64,000 nucleotides of DNA from Bacteroidales bacterium (GCA_024401355.1 JAKSLF010000005.1:48435-112434); one strand, 5' to 3'. Counted from the first letter of the stretch, positions 19,227 to 28,790 are shown. Program-made: numbers and translations. Notes: a model not told the origin generated them from the letters alone.

Positions 19227-21635
19227 ATGAAAAGACTGATAACCTCCTTAGCTCTTCTGGCGTCATTGGCATCAATGGCACAGGAGATTGTATTCTATAC
19301 GCCAGAGATAGTGCGTGTGACAAAGAATGCTCCGGACATGAGCAAGAATATTGACTTGTCTCTTGTTGTAAAGGCAACACCGGAAAAAGTCAAAGTGCAG
19401 ACATCAAGAAAGGGCAATATGGTCACTTATAGTACTTCGGCCCTTAATGTAATAGTTGATGAAAACAGTCGTTCAGTAACATTTACCGACAAGAATGGCA
19501 ATACGCTTCTAAAGGAAGGCAGTCATGCCTTCACGACAATAAATGACGGGCCAGACAAGGGACGTTATAAAGTTCGCCAGAATTTTGCATTGGATGTTGA
19601 TGAGCCAATCTATGGTGTTGGAATGATGCAGAACGGCAAGATGAACCTACGTGGTGAAGACCGTCTGATGATACAGACTAATCTTGAGGATTTTGCACAT
19701 TTCTTCCAGAGCATTAAAGGTTATGGCGTCTATTGGGACAACTATTCACCTACGCAGCTTTCTGATGCTGGAGAATTGTCACTTGAATCGCAGGTTGGCA
19801 CTAAGGTAGACTACTATTTTATGTATGGCAAAGATGCTGATGGAGTGGTACGTGAGATGCGTCATCTTACTGGTCATGTGCCTATGTTGCCATTGTGGAC
19901 TTATGGTTTTCACCAGAGCCGTGAGCGATACAAGTCGTCGAAAGAATTGCTTGAAGTTGTCGACACATATCGCAAGACTGGTGTGCCATTAGACGGAATC
20001 ATTCAAGACTGGCAATATTGGGGTAACAATTATCTGTGGAATGCCATGGAGTTTTTGAATGAAGACTTTGCCGACTATAAAAATATGATAGAGCATGTGC
20101 ATAATACAAATGCGCACATGAGCATAAGCATTTGGGCAAGTTTCGGTCCACACACAAAGGCATACAAGCAACTTGCAGACAAGAATCTGCTTTATAGTTT
20201 CCAGACATGGCCAATGAGTGGACTCTCGGCATGGCCACCTAACATGGATTATCCAAGTGGGGTACGATGCTATGATCCATATAGTTCAGAAGCACGTGAC
20301 ATATATTGGGAGAACCTGAGTCGTCTGCATAAGGCAGGTGTTGATGCGTGGTGGATGGACTCGACAGATCCAGATCATCTGTATTGGCCGGATTCGGACC
20401 TTGACGAGACGAAAGCCATTACAAATCCGGCAGATGGCAAGGATTTTATAGGGTCGTGGCGAATGGTACGCAATGCCTTTCCACTATGTACGGTTGAAGG
20501 TGTATATGAAAAACAGCGTGCCGCTGATAACTCTAAGCGAGTTTTCATACTTACAAGGAGCTATTTTGCGGGACAGCAGCGAACAGGTGCCAACACATGG
20601 AGTGGTGACGTGTCATCGTCATGGGACTCGTTTCGTAAGCAGATACCAATATGTCTGAATTATACGCTTACAGCCAATCCGAATGTAAATACGGACCTTG
20701 GCGGATTTTTTGCCAATGCCTATAACAAGACATCGCTTGACCAGACAGGCTGTCACAACCCTCTCTACCAGGAGCTTTATGTACGCTGGATGCAGTTTGG
20801 AGTATTTTCTACAATGATGCGTAGCCACGGAACCGAAATATATCGTGAACTTTATCACTATGGCAAACCAGGTGAACCTGTATATGATGCACTTCTTGGT
20901 GCGGTGAAATTGCGTTATAAGCTTTTACCTTATATATATAGTACAAGCTGGCAGGTTAGTCATAATGACGATTCATTCATGCGTGCCTTAGTCATGGACT
21001 TCAAGGAAGACAGGGCTGTGTGGGATAACAACAGGCAATTCATGTTTGGACGTTCGCTACTTGTTTCACCAGTTGTCAAGGCGCTCTATACGCCGGAGAC
21101 GGCAAATGACACAGATGAAATGTCGGGTTGGGACCGTGGAAACAAGACTCTTTATCAGGACGGGTTCAAGGCAGACTGGAATGCATCGAAGACATTTGAT
21201 GTGTATCTTCCAAAGGGTGCGTCGTGGTATGACTACTGGACAAACAAGAAATATGACGGCGGACAGACGGTTCATGCGGATGGAACTCTGGCTCATTGTC
21301 CTTTGTTTGTCAAGGCTGGTACAATTCTGCCTTTGTGCAACAAAGAAGTACAATATGCAAATGTTGCAGACTGGGAGGACATTGACATTATAGTATATCC
21401 AGGTTCAAATGCCGAATTCACTCTTTATGAAGATGAAGGTGACAACTATAACTATGAAAAGGGTGAATACAGCACTATAGTATTTAAGTGGAACGATGCG
21501 AAAAAGACACTTAGTGTCTCGAAGCGTCAGGGTTCGTTTGAAGGAATGATAGGACAGCGTACGTTCAACGTTAAAGTAGTAGGTGGCATTTCAAAGAGAG
21601 TTGACTACAACGGTAATGCCATTACGATACGATAA
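19227..21635 (+). CDS. Secreted glycoside hydrolase family 31
   Basis: This 802-aa enzyme has a signal peptide (MKRLITSLALLASLASMA/Q), an N-terminal beta-sandwich (about 20-220), the GH31 TIM barrel (about 230-560) and C-terminal beta domains including a DUF5110-like part. The nucleophile is most likely Asp378 in WWMDSTDPD, and the acid/base lies near residue 460 in WSGDVSSSWD. GH31 covers alpha-glucosidases, alpha-xylosidases and related enzymes; the WWMDSTDPD context favours the alpha-xylosidase-like branch but specificity cannot be fixed from sequence alone. It acts in the periplasm or at the surface. It is not in a recognisable Sus locus. Confidence 0.9.
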   Translation: MKRLITSLALLASLASMAQEIVFYTPEIVRVTKNAPDMSKNIDLSLVVKATPEKVKVQTSRKGNMVTYSTSALNVIVDENSRSVTFTDKNGNTLLKEGSHAFTTINDGPDKGRYKVRQNFALDVDEPIYGVGMMQNGKMNLRGEDRLMIQTNLEDFAHFFQSIKGYGVYWDNYSPTQLSDAGELSLESQVGTKVDYYFMYGKDADGVVREMRHLTGHVPMLPLWTYGFHQSRERYKSSKELLEVVDTYRKTGVPLDGIIQDWQYWGNNYLWNAMEFLNEDFADYKNMIEHVHNTNAHMSISIWASFGPHTKAYKQLADKNLLYSFQTWPMSGLSAWPPNMDYPSGVRCYDPYSSEARDIYWENLSRLHKAGVDAWWMDSTDPDHLYWPDSDLDETKAITNPADGKDFIGSWRMVRNAFPLCTVEGVYEKQRAADNSKRVFILTRSYFAGQQRTGANTWSGDVSSSWDSFRKQIPICLNYTLTANPNVNTDLGGFFANAYNKTSLDQTGCHNPLYQELYVRWMQFGVFSTMMRSHGTEIYRELYHYGKPGEPVYDALLGAVKLRYKLLPYIYSTSWQVSHNDDSFMRALVMDFKEDRAVWDNNRQFMFGRSLLVSPVVKALYTPETANDTDEMSGWDRGNKTLYQDGFKADWNASKTFDVYLPKGASWYDYWTNKKYDGGQTVHADGTLAHCPLFVKAGTILPLCNKEVQYANVADWEDIDIIVYPGSNAEFTLYEDEGDNYNYEKGEYSTIVFKWNDAKKTLSVSKRQGSFEGMIGQRTFNVKVVGGISKRVDYNGNAITIR

Positions 21636-21688
21636 GTTTGATTGTTAAAACAGGTCGGGAATCAAATTTGACCACTTAACTAAAATAA

Positions 21689-21737
21689 AAAAGGACGTTC
21701 TACTACAATTTGTCAGGTAAGTAGAACGTCCTTTTAG
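21689..21737. terminator. Bidirectional terminator between GH31 gene and lipoprotein gene
   Basis: A perfect 15-bp stem, AAAAGGACGTTCTAC (21689-21703) with GTAGAACGTCCTTTT (21721-21735), flanked by T runs on both strands; it separates convergent genes. Confidence 0.9.
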
Positions 21738-21749
21738 TTATATTCTTTT

Positions 21750-22499
21750 TTATTTTGCGTCTTCCATGAAGAACTTCTGGTCCTTCACGAGAGTCTTGAC
21801 TCTGCTTTCGCGGTAGATGGAGTTGTATGTTGTGGCGAAAACCTTGACTTCGCAGAAATCGCTCTGAAGTTGTGAAGTGGTATAGAATGGCTGTGAAATT
21901 TCGATTTTGCCGTTGTAGAAATTAGGAGCTGTGACAGATTTGAAATAGCTGTAGTATTCGCGTTTTGGCTTGCCGTCTTTGTTGTATGAGCCAAAGATGA
22001 ATCCTATAGAGTAAGCACCTTTAATTTCTTTGACAGTAGCTTTGATATATGCACCATCGTAATAGAGAGTGTCGAGGACGATAGGGTCGAGTCCGTCCTT
22101 AGCGTCGTAATCGATATTGAAAATGTCGGAAAATGTTTCTCCTGTTGTTGCCTTTGCGGTAATGCAGTATTTTCCGTTGATGTCTGTAATTTTTTTGATT
22201 TTTGTATTGCCGGTGGTCATGTAGCAGTAGTCGTTGATGGAAGTGAGTTCATCAAGAAGACTATCGGGTGCGTTGCTTAGACCATCGATGTCGATAGATG
22301 AGATTTTGTGTTCTTCTCTGTTAGAGTTGAAAAAGAAGTAGGGAGTGAAAGTGGTATTGGCACCTTCGCCTTCTTCCAGCATGTAGCCTTGGAGGGAGAT
22401 TTGGAATTTTTTATCATCGCTGTTTTCTTCGATGCATGATGAAATAGTCATAGCTACCGCGAAAGCGGCGAGTGCATTAAATAGACGTGATAGTTGCAT
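21750..22499 (-). CDS. Lipoprotein of unknown function
   Basis: I do not recognise this 249-aa protein beyond its being a lipoprotein. The N-terminus is MQLSRLFNALAAFAVAMTIS with the lipobox TISSC (Cys22). The body is beta-rich and acidic, with two immunoglobulin-like halves (about 30-125 and 130-235). It contains no catalytic motif that I can see. It is monocistronic, with a -7 box TATCTTTG about 30 nt upstream and a strong terminator behind. An outer-membrane or surface location is inferred. Confidence 0.75.
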   Translation of the reverse strand: MQLSRLFNALAAFAVAMTISSCIEENSDDKKFQISLQGYMLEEGEGANTTFTPYFFFNSNREEHKISSIDIDGLSNAPDSLLDELTSINDYCYMTTGNTKIKKITDINGKYCITAKATTGETFSDIFNIDYDAKDGLDPIVLDTLYYDGAYIKATVKEIKGAYSIGFIFGSYNKDGKPKREYYSYFKSVTAPNFYNGKIEISQPFYTTSQLQSDFCEVKVFATTYNSIYRESRVKTLVKDQKFFMEDAK

Positions 22500-22528
22500 A
22501 TTAAGTTTAAGTTATAATTATAGCATTG

Positions 22529-22536
22529 CAAAGATA
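22529..22536 (-). promoter_or_regulatory. -7 box of the lipoprotein gene at 22499
   Basis: CAAAGATA on the plus strand reads TATCTTTG on the minus strand, a full TAnnTTTG match 29 nt before the start codon. Confidence 0.5.
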
Positions 22537-22561
22537 TAAAAAATATATCATATATAATATA

Positions 22562-22599
22562 TGTATGAAAAACCGACATGCCGTAGAAGACATGCCGGT
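22562..22599 (-). terminator. Terminator of the DUF3108 gene
   Basis: On the minus strand ACCGGCATG ... CATGTCGGT forms a stem with one mismatch, followed directly by TTTT. It lies about 48 nt past the stop of the gene ending at 22647. Confidence 0.6.
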
Positions 22600-22646
22600 A
22601 AAGAAACATGGTTAGCAAAAATTGGAGTGACAGATTGTCAGATGAG

Positions 22647-23477
22647 CTAGCTCATCTTCATATTGTATTTTATTCCTTCGTATTTTGTAAGTTCGCAGAC
22701 GAAAGAGCCGACAAGGAGGTTGAACTTGATCTTGATAGGAATGCGGTTTTCGTCGCATGAGATCCAGACCTGCATGGCGTCTTTGGTCTTGAAAGATCGT
22801 CCTTCCTCGGTTACTGGGCAGAACTTGTAGCATTCGATTTTGCCCATAGCAGTAGAGACAGTTTCGCGTCCGAGGTAGCGGATGATGAGTGGGTAGACCT
22901 TGCTACCGAAGTAAGTGGTGTATTTGATGGTATCGCCAACAACGAGGTCGTCGTTGAAAGAGTTGTTACGTCCGTGGTAGAAAGCAGATACCATATCGAG
23001 AGTGTAGGCAGGGACCTCTTCGATCCACTGTGAGTATTGGCCGTTGCGAGTTTTCTCGGCGTTGACAGTAGAGTCGATGCGGTTGTATTTCACCTCTTCG
23101 TATTTGGTGTAGCCACCTTCACGGATGTCTCGGATAGCCTTGATAGGCATTTGTGTAGTTGGATCGATGAAGCTTTCGTATGAGTCGCGTACCTTATATA
23201 ATACGTCGACGATACCTGCAGTTTCGCCACGGACAGTTACGTGGTTGGTCTTAACACCGTTGAGCATAGTATCGCGTACGGTGAAATATCCATGTCCGCC
23301 GGTGATGAATCCGTATTTTACTGTATATGTAAGTGACTCGCCGCCCTGATAAGCGTGGTGTCCGCAGTTTTTGATAGTGCCGTTGTCGAGGCTAAGCGCT
23401 CTGTTTTGAGCAGAAACGTTAGTCATGCATGATGCCAAAGTGATGAGGGCAATGCTAATATTGAATATGAGTTTCAT
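22647..23477 (-). CDS. DUF3108 exported protein
   Basis: The 276-aa protein belongs to the DUF3108 family, beta-rich exported proteins common in Bacteroidetes envelopes whose role is unsettled. Family features seen are GESLTYTVKYGFITGGHG near the N-terminus and the closing VWISCDENRIPIKIKF strand pair. I placed the start at 23477 because that ATG begins a signal peptide (MKLIFNISIALITLASC); the Cys17 could also be a lipobox cysteine. A longer frame upstream to 23525 adds residues with no signal. No operon partner. Confidence 0.82.
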   Translation of the reverse strand: MKLIFNISIALITLASCMTNVSAQNRALSLDNGTIKNCGHHAYQGGESLTYTVKYGFITGGHGYFTVRDTMLNGVKTNHVTVRGETAGIVDVLYKVRDSYESFIDPTTQMPIKAIRDIREGGYTKYEEVKYNRIDSTVNAEKTRNGQYSQWIEEVPAYTLDMVSAFYHGRNNSFNDDLVVGDTIKYTTYFGSKVYPLIIRYLGRETVSTAMGKIECYKFCPVTEEGRSFKTKDAMQVWISCDENRIPIKIKFNLLVGSFVCELTKYEGIKYNMKMS

Positions 23478-23607
23478 GGCTCTTCGAGTTAAATGATGAA
23501 TAATATTGTTTGTCGAATAGAGCAATGCAACAAGTGTGCCAAACTGAAAAAGGAAGGTTGTCGGATAAATTTTTAATTATTAATTATAGTTTTTAATTGA
23601 AAAAGCG

Positions 23608-23615
23608 TAACTTTG
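23608..23615 (+). promoter_or_regulatory. -7 box of secDF
   Basis: TAACTTTG matches TAnnTTTG. No -33 TTTG at the right distance. The leader to the ATG at 23712 is about 90 nt and contains a 5-bp hairpin ACATC-TAGC-GATGT at 23649-23662. Confidence 0.5.
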
Positions 23616-23711
23616 CGGGCATTACATGGTGGGGTGTGCCCTTTTGGGACATCTAGCGATGTGAGAAGAAGTAAAAAAAATAATAACAGACAGTATAAAT
23701 ACTTTTTAAAA

Positions 23712-26663
23712 ATGCAAAACAAGGGCGCGGTACGACTATTTGCCATATTGTTGGCTTTGGTATGTTTGTACCAACTTTCGTTCACTTACTTCACACGTAG
23801 AGTGGAGAGCGACGCTAAGGCATTCGCCAAAGGTGACGCACAGAAGGAGGAGGCTTATCTTGACTCCATAGCTAATGAACCGGTCTACAACTTCATGTTC
23901 CTCAAGAAATACACTTACATGGAGTGTAAGAGCAACGAGATCAACTTTGGTCTTGACTTGAAGGGCGGTATGAACCTCATATTGGAGGTGAAGGTGTCAG
24001 ACATTGTCAAAGCACTCTCTAACTACAGCACAGATCCAACATTCACTCAGGCAATGGACAATGCTATTGTACGTGAGAATGAAGGTTCGAATGAGGATTT
24101 CCTCAAGATATTCCGTGAGGAGTTTGAGAAGATCAATCCAGACGGTCAGCTTGCAACAATCTTTGCTACAGTAGACTTGAAGGACCGTATCACTCGTGAT
24201 ATGTCAAACTCAAAGGTTATCAGTGTTCTTCAGGACGAGACTGAGGCAGCAATCCAGAATGCATTTAACGTGTTGCGTACACGTATTGACCGTTTTGGTG
24301 TAACTCAGCCAAATATTCAGCGTCTTCAGGATAAGGCAGGTCGTATTCTCGTTGAGCTTCCAGGTGTAACTGAGCCAGCGCGTGTACGTAAGCTCCTCCA
24401 GGGAACAGCGAGCCTTGAGTTCTGGGAGACATATAACAACAGCGAAATCATGCAGTCGCTCATTGAGGTTGAGGCTGCAACTCGCGAGGTTGTAGAGAAC
24501 GCAGCAGCAGAGGCAACAGCTGATTCGGCAAAGAGCAGTGTTGATGAGCTTCTTGCAGAGAACTCTGATTCTACAGCAGTTCAGAACCAGTCTCAGGTTA
24601 AGTCAATAGCTTCTTATCTCCATTTCACTCCAGCGGGCTATGGTCCTGTAGTAGGTATGGCGCTCAAGAAGGATATGGCAACAATCGACAAGTATCTTGC
24701 AAGTGACAAGGTACGTCGCATATTGCCACGTGACTTGAAGCTTCTCTGGACAGTAAAGGCTATTCCTGCAAAGCGTGCTCAGAGCATGTTTGAAGGTTTG
24801 AACTCGAAGGAGGAGGTTTATGAGCTTGTAGCAATCAAGTCTACATCGAACAATGGCCGTGCTCCACTTGAGGGTGACGTTATCACAAATGCAAAGTCGA
24901 ATGTTTCGCAGAACAGTGCATCATACGAGGTATCGATGAACATGAACTCTGAGGGTACTCGCAAGTGGGCTCAGCTCACAAAGGCAAACCTCGGCAAGTC
25001 AATTGCGATTGTTCTTGATGGTTTTGTATACAGCTTCCCAACAGTACAGTCGGAGATTACAGGTGGTTCGAGCCAGATTACTGGTGACTTCACTACTGAG
25101 GAGGCACAGGACTTGGCTAACGTGCTCAAGTCTGGTAAGCTTCCTGCTCCTGCAACAATTGTTGAGGATAACGTAGTTGGTCCATCACTTGGTCAGGAGG
25201 CTATTGAAAGTGGTTTGTGGTCATTCCTCTTCGCTTTCATCGTAGTACTTATATATATGGTATTCTACTACGGACCTAAGGCAGGTCTTGTAGCTGACTT
25301 GGCTCTTATCGCCAACCTCTTCTTCCTTGCAGGTGTACTTGCATCATTTGGTGCAGTGCTTACACTTCCAGGTATTGCAGGTATAGTCTTGACAATTGGT
25401 ACGGCGGTCGATGCGAACGTGATTATCTTCGAGCGTATCAAGGAGGAGATGAAGCAGGGCAAGTCTGCCCAGAGCGCTATTGCTTCTGGTTATGGTAACG
25501 CAATGTCGGCAATTGTCGATGCGAACGTAACTACATTCCTCACAGCGTTGATTCTCTTCGTATTTGGTACTGGTCCTATCAAGGGCTTTGCCACTACACT
25601 TATGATAGGTGTCGTATCATCATTCTTCACAGCAGTGTTCATGAGCCGTATCTTCATTGAGTATTTCGCAAAGAAGGACGAGAACATGAAGTTCAGCACA
25701 AGCCTTACTGAGCATTTCATGGAGAATGTGAACATCGACTTCCTCGGTAAGAAGAAGCTCTATTATGCAGTAGTATCAGTAGTAATGTTGATCTGCATTG
25801 GTTCACTTGCAGTACGTGGTCTTAACAAGGGTATTGACTTCACAGGTGGTCAGGTATTCGTAGTACGTTTTGAACAGCCAGTATCTTCAGTAGATGTACA
25901 GAGTGGTTTGCTCAAGCAGTTTGACGGTTCGAACGTAGAGGTTAAGACATACGGTACTGAGAACCAGGTTCGCATAGCAACAAACTATGGAATCAACAAC
26001 ACAGGTGAAGAGGCACAGGACGAAATAGAGACAAAGCTTTATGAAGGTGTGAAGAGCTTCTTGCCAGAGAATGTATCTCGCGAGCAGTTCCTTTCAAACT
26101 ACCGCATGAGTTCTCAGAAGGTAGGTCCTACAATGGCATCGGATATCACAGAGAAGGCGGTATATGCTATTATCTTCTCGCTCATCGTGATGTTTGTATA
26201 TATCTTCATCCGTTTCCGCAACTGGGCATACGGTGCGAGTGCAGTAGTAGCTTTGGCACACGACGTAATCTTTACACTTGGTGTGTTCTCAATCTTCTAC
26301 TCAGTAATGCCATTCTCAATGGAGATTGACCAGTCGTTTGTTGCGGCTATCTTGACTATTGTCGGATACTCAATCAACAACACAGTGGTTATCTTCGACC
26401 GTATACGTGAGACATTTGCCAACAATCCAAAGGCTGACTCAAAGTCAGTAATGAATATGGCACTTAACTCAACATTGGGACGTACAATCAACACATCAGT
26501 TACAACTCTTGTAACATTGATTGTGATCCTCTTGTTCGGTGGTGAAGTTATCCGTGGATTTATCTTTGCAATGACAGTAGGTATCTTCATCGGTACATTC
26601 TCTTCAATGTTGCTTGCAACTCCACTTGCTCACGACTTGATGAACCGCAAGGCTAATAAGTAA
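23712..26663 (+). CDS. secDF: Protein translocase subunit SecDF (fused)
   Basis: This 983-aa membrane protein carries SecD and SecF in one chain, the normal Bacteroidetes arrangement. It uses the proton gradient to help pull exported proteins through SecYEG. SecD covers about 1-650: TM1, the NFGLDLKGGMNL motif near residue 77, a large periplasmic P1 domain, then TMs with TIGTAVDANVIIFERIKEE. SecF follows from about 680 with GIDFTGGQVF and later SINNTVVIFDRIRE. The ATG at 23712 starts at a natural SecD N-terminus (MQNKGAVRL); a longer frame to 23613 would place the start inside the promoter and encodes no membrane segment. A terminator follows. Confidence 0.95.
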   Translation: MQNKGAVRLFAILLALVCLYQLSFTYFTRRVESDAKAFAKGDAQKEEAYLDSIANEPVYNFMFLKKYTYMECKSNEINFGLDLKGGMNLILEVKVSDIVKALSNYSTDPTFTQAMDNAIVRENEGSNEDFLKIFREEFEKINPDGQLATIFATVDLKDRITRDMSNSKVISVLQDETEAAIQNAFNVLRTRIDRFGVTQPNIQRLQDKAGRILVELPGVTEPARVRKLLQGTASLEFWETYNNSEIMQSLIEVEAATREVVENAAAEATADSAKSSVDELLAENSDSTAVQNQSQVKSIASYLHFTPAGYGPVVGMALKKDMATIDKYLASDKVRRILPRDLKLLWTVKAIPAKRAQSMFEGLNSKEEVYELVAIKSTSNNGRAPLEGDVITNAKSNVSQNSASYEVSMNMNSEGTRKWAQLTKANLGKSIAIVLDGFVYSFPTVQSEITGGSSQITGDFTTEEAQDLANVLKSGKLPAPATIVEDNVVGPSLGQEAIESGLWSFLFAFIVVLIYMVFYYGPKAGLVADLALIANLFFLAGVLASFGAVLTLPGIAGIVLTIGTAVDANVIIFERIKEEMKQGKSAQSAIASGYGNAMSAIVDANVTTFLTALILFVFGTGPIKGFATTLMIGVVSSFFTAVFMSRIFIEYFAKKDENMKFSTSLTEHFMENVNIDFLGKKKLYYAVVSVVMLICIGSLAVRGLNKGIDFTGGQVFVVRFEQPVSSVDVQSGLLKQFDGSNVEVKTYGTENQVRIATNYGINNTGEEAQDEIETKLYEGVKSFLPENVSREQFLSNYRMSSQKVGPTMASDITEKAVYAIIFSLIVMFVYIFIRFRNWAYGASAVVALAHDVIFTLGVFSIFYSVMPFSMEIDQSFVAAILTIVGYSINNTVVIFDRIRETFANNPKADSKSVMNMALNSTLGRTINTSVTTLVTLIVILLFGGEVIRGFIFAMTVGIFIGTFSSMLLATPLAHDLMNRKANK

Positions 26664-26684
26664 ACGGTATACATAAATAAATAG

Positions 26685-26718
26685 AGCGACTGCTTCCGTA
26701 GGGTGGCAGTCGCTTTTT
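26685..26718 (+). terminator. Terminator after secDF, immediately before the next gene
   Basis: AGCGACTGC (26685-26693) pairs perfectly with GCAGTCGCT (26706-26714), followed by TTTT. It ends only 8 nt before the ATG of the transporter gene at 26727, so that gene must rely on read-through or an unusual promoter. Confidence 0.8.
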
Positions 26719-26726
26719 GCATGTAA

Positions 26727-27692
26727 ATGATGAAAAGTATAGCTCGGTTAATATCAAACAACATAGCTCTGATAGTATTGCTTGTGGCTATTGCTGCACT
26801 TATTTTCCCTGAAGTGTTCAGTGTAGTGAAGACAAGTTATATAAACGTGATGCTTGGGCTTGTGATGTTTGGCATGGGTCTTACTCTTAACTTTGGGGAT
26901 TTCAAGATAGTATTCATGAGGCCGAAGGATGTGATAGTCGGGTGTCTGGCTCAGTTTACAGTCATGCCAGCAATAGCATGGACATTGTCGAAGGTATTTG
27001 GACTTGAGCCAGGTATGGCTATTGGTGTGGTACTTGTCGGATGTTGTCCGGGTGGAACAGCATCGAATGTGATAGCATATCTGGCAAAGGGTGACCTTGC
27101 CTTATCGGTTGGAATGACCAGTGTATCGACCATTATTGCACCATTTCTGACACCACTGCTTACCTATCTGTTGGCTGGTAACATGATAGACGTGAACATA
27201 ATGGACATGTTTGTCTCGATAGTACAGGTAGTCATTATGCCAATAGCGGTAGGTTTTGTCGTAAAGCATTATTTCTCGGAGTTGACGAATAGAGCGACGG
27301 AGTATCTTCCAATGTTTTCGACACTGATGATAGCGGCAATTGTTGCTGGTATTGTTGCGGCAAATGCGTCAAAGTTAATGTCGGTAGGAATGTTGATACT
27401 GCTTGTTGTAGTATTGCATAACATGTTAGGTTTGGTGTTGGGTTATGTTGTAGGAATTGTGATGAGGTTGCCGCTTGAAAAGCGTATATCAATAAGTGTA
27501 GAGGTAGGCATGCAAAATTCGGGTTTAGCGAGTTCGCTAGCTGCTCTGCATTTTGGTTTGTATCCTTTGGCGACAGTGCCAGGTGCACTTTTCAGTGTGT
27601 GGCATAATATATCAGGTGCGATAATGGCAAACATCTATCGCAGGATGTATGACCATAACAAAAAAAGAACCTCCGAGAATCTGTCAAGATAG
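26727..27692 (+). CDS. Bile acid:sodium symporter (BASS) family transporter
   Basis: The 321-aa protein has about ten hydrophobic segments and the family motifs: LGLVMFGMGLTLNFGDF in TM2, GCCPGGTASNVIAYLAKGD in the crossover region, and EVGMQNSGLASSLA near residue 265. Bacterial members carry sodium-coupled organic anions (bile acids, pantothenate, keto acids in characterised cases); the substrate here is open. Start could be either of two adjacent ATGs (26727, 26730). Its 3' end overlaps a hairpin that works as the terminator of the convergent deacetylase gene. Confidence 0.9.
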   Translation: MMKSIARLISNNIALIVLLVAIAALIFPEVFSVVKTSYINVMLGLVMFGMGLTLNFGDFKIVFMRPKDVIVGCLAQFTVMPAIAWTLSKVFGLEPGMAIGVVLVGCCPGGTASNVIAYLAKGDLALSVGMTSVSTIIAPFLTPLLTYLLAGNMIDVNIMDMFVSIVQVVIMPIAVGFVVKHYFSELTNRATEYLPMFSTLMIAAIVAGIVAANASKLMSVGMLILLVVVLHNMLGLVLGYVVGIVMRLPLEKRISISVEVGMQNSGLASSLAALHFGLYPLATVPGALFSVWHNISGAIMANIYRRMYDHNKKRTSENLSR

Positions 27693-27703
27693 TCTCGAAG
27701 GTT
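27659..27703 (-). terminator. Terminator of the deacetylase gene, lying inside the convergent transporter gene
   Basis: AACCTCCGAGA (27668-27678) pairs with TCTCGAAGGTT (27693-27703) with one mismatch. On the minus strand the stem is followed at once by CTTTTTTT, so it terminates the gene ending at 27755. The arm nearest that gene contains repeat copy 2 (27697-27709). Confidence 0.7.
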
Positions 27704-27753
27704 CGATAAAGATCTTTGAAAATATGCTTAAGCCTTGCTTGAAGGTTCGATAA
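27697..27753 (+). repeat. Short intergenic repeat GAAGGTTCGATAA, copies 2 and 3
   Basis: The core occurs at 27697-27709 and 27741-27753, 31 nt apart, between the stop codons of two convergent genes. It is identical to the copy near 12696. Confidence 0.5.
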
Positions 27754-27754
27754 A

Positions 27755-28768
27755 TCAGTCGCGTTTAATAACAATTACGTTGGCTGATGGGACAACACTG
27801 AAATAGATGTATCCGTTGTTAATAGACGAAGGTACATCAATTTGTTCTTTGTTGTCGTATTGAGTTACGACAGCTCCGCTCCATCCTGCAGGCAGTGGTC
27901 GACGAATGTCGAGAGGAAAATTGTAGACAAGAGGATCGAGAGTGCAGCTGAACGTAAGAGTTATGCTATCATCGGTCTGGTCGATAAGAGAGATCTTAGA
28001 GATGCCTCGTTCGCTGATATATTTGACAACGTCGATAAATGGAGCGACCCAGAATGAAGACTTATTGTTGTCGAGGTATGACATAGTAGAATCGAGGTCG
28101 GCCACCGATATAGGTGAGTATCCGTTGCCTTCGCCAATTTCGTGGATGAGCAATGAGCTCCAACCTCCAGCGACTTTAGTGCGATCGAAAATGCCGATGA
28201 CCGAATCGATGGAATGGTATTGCGAAGATTCGCATCCAAGACCAAATGAACTTATGGCGCAGAAAGAGCGAGGAGTGGTTCCTTCGATACGGTTGTCGCA
28301 GATACGTGCAGCGATATAATTGCGATAGACGGCAGTTGTGTCGGGCATATTACAATATGGATATGCGATAGAGAGGCACTTGGAATCGGGAATATTCTGG
28401 TTGATGAAACTGCAGGATTCGCTCAACTCATACTCCAGTGAGTCGGGGCTCAAACTTCCGAGAGCTGGATGGCTCATAGTATGGCTACCGATTTCGTGTC
28501 CGTTGGCAGCCATGTTTTGGAGGATCTGCCAGTCGTCGACATTGTTAATAATTGGATAAAAAGTGCCTCTGAAATTATATTTTTCAAGCATTGGCACGGC
28601 AATTGTAAACTGGTTAGGTAAGTTGTCGTCAAAAGTATAGCTAATGGCAGCATCGGCAAAATGGCCCCAAGTGGCAACTTCGCACTGGTGATTGTCAGGA
28701 TCTATACTATTGCAGGCACATAAAGAAGCGAGCCCCAGTGAGCTACAGAAAAAAATAAAGCGTTTCAT
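27755..28768 (-). CDS. Polysaccharide deacetylase-family lipoprotein
   Basis: The 337-aa protein starts with a lipoprotein signal (MKRFIFFCSSLGLASLCAC). The NodB-type deacetylase domain runs from about residue 35 to 240: metal motif ISYTFDDN (canonical TFDDG) and zinc-ligand motif GSHTMSHP. A C-terminal beta domain (about 255-337) follows. Family members remove acetyl groups from sugars such as N-acetylglucosamine in peptidoglycan or exopolysaccharide; the substrate here is unknown. The start at 28768 was chosen for the lipobox; the frame stays open upstream but crosses the ribF promoter. A TACCTTTG -7 box sits 22 nt upstream. Confidence 0.85.
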   Translation of the reverse strand: MKRFIFFCSSLGLASLCACNSIDPDNHQCEVATWGHFADAAISYTFDDNLPNQFTIAVPMLEKYNFRGTFYPIINNVDDWQILQNMAANGHEIGSHTMSHPALGSLSPDSLEYELSESCSFINQNIPDSKCLSIAYPYCNMPDTTAVYRNYIAARICDNRIEGTTPRSFCAISSFGLGCESSQYHSIDSVIGIFDRTKVAGGWSSLLIHEIGEGNGYSPISVADLDSTMSYLDNNKSSFWVAPFIDVVKYISERGISKISLIDQTDDSITLTFSCTLDPLVYNFPLDIRRPLPAGWSGAVVTQYDNKEQIDVPSSINNGYIYFSVVPSANVIVIKRD

Positions 28769-28790
28769 AATAAAAAGTTTGTTCTGGGCA

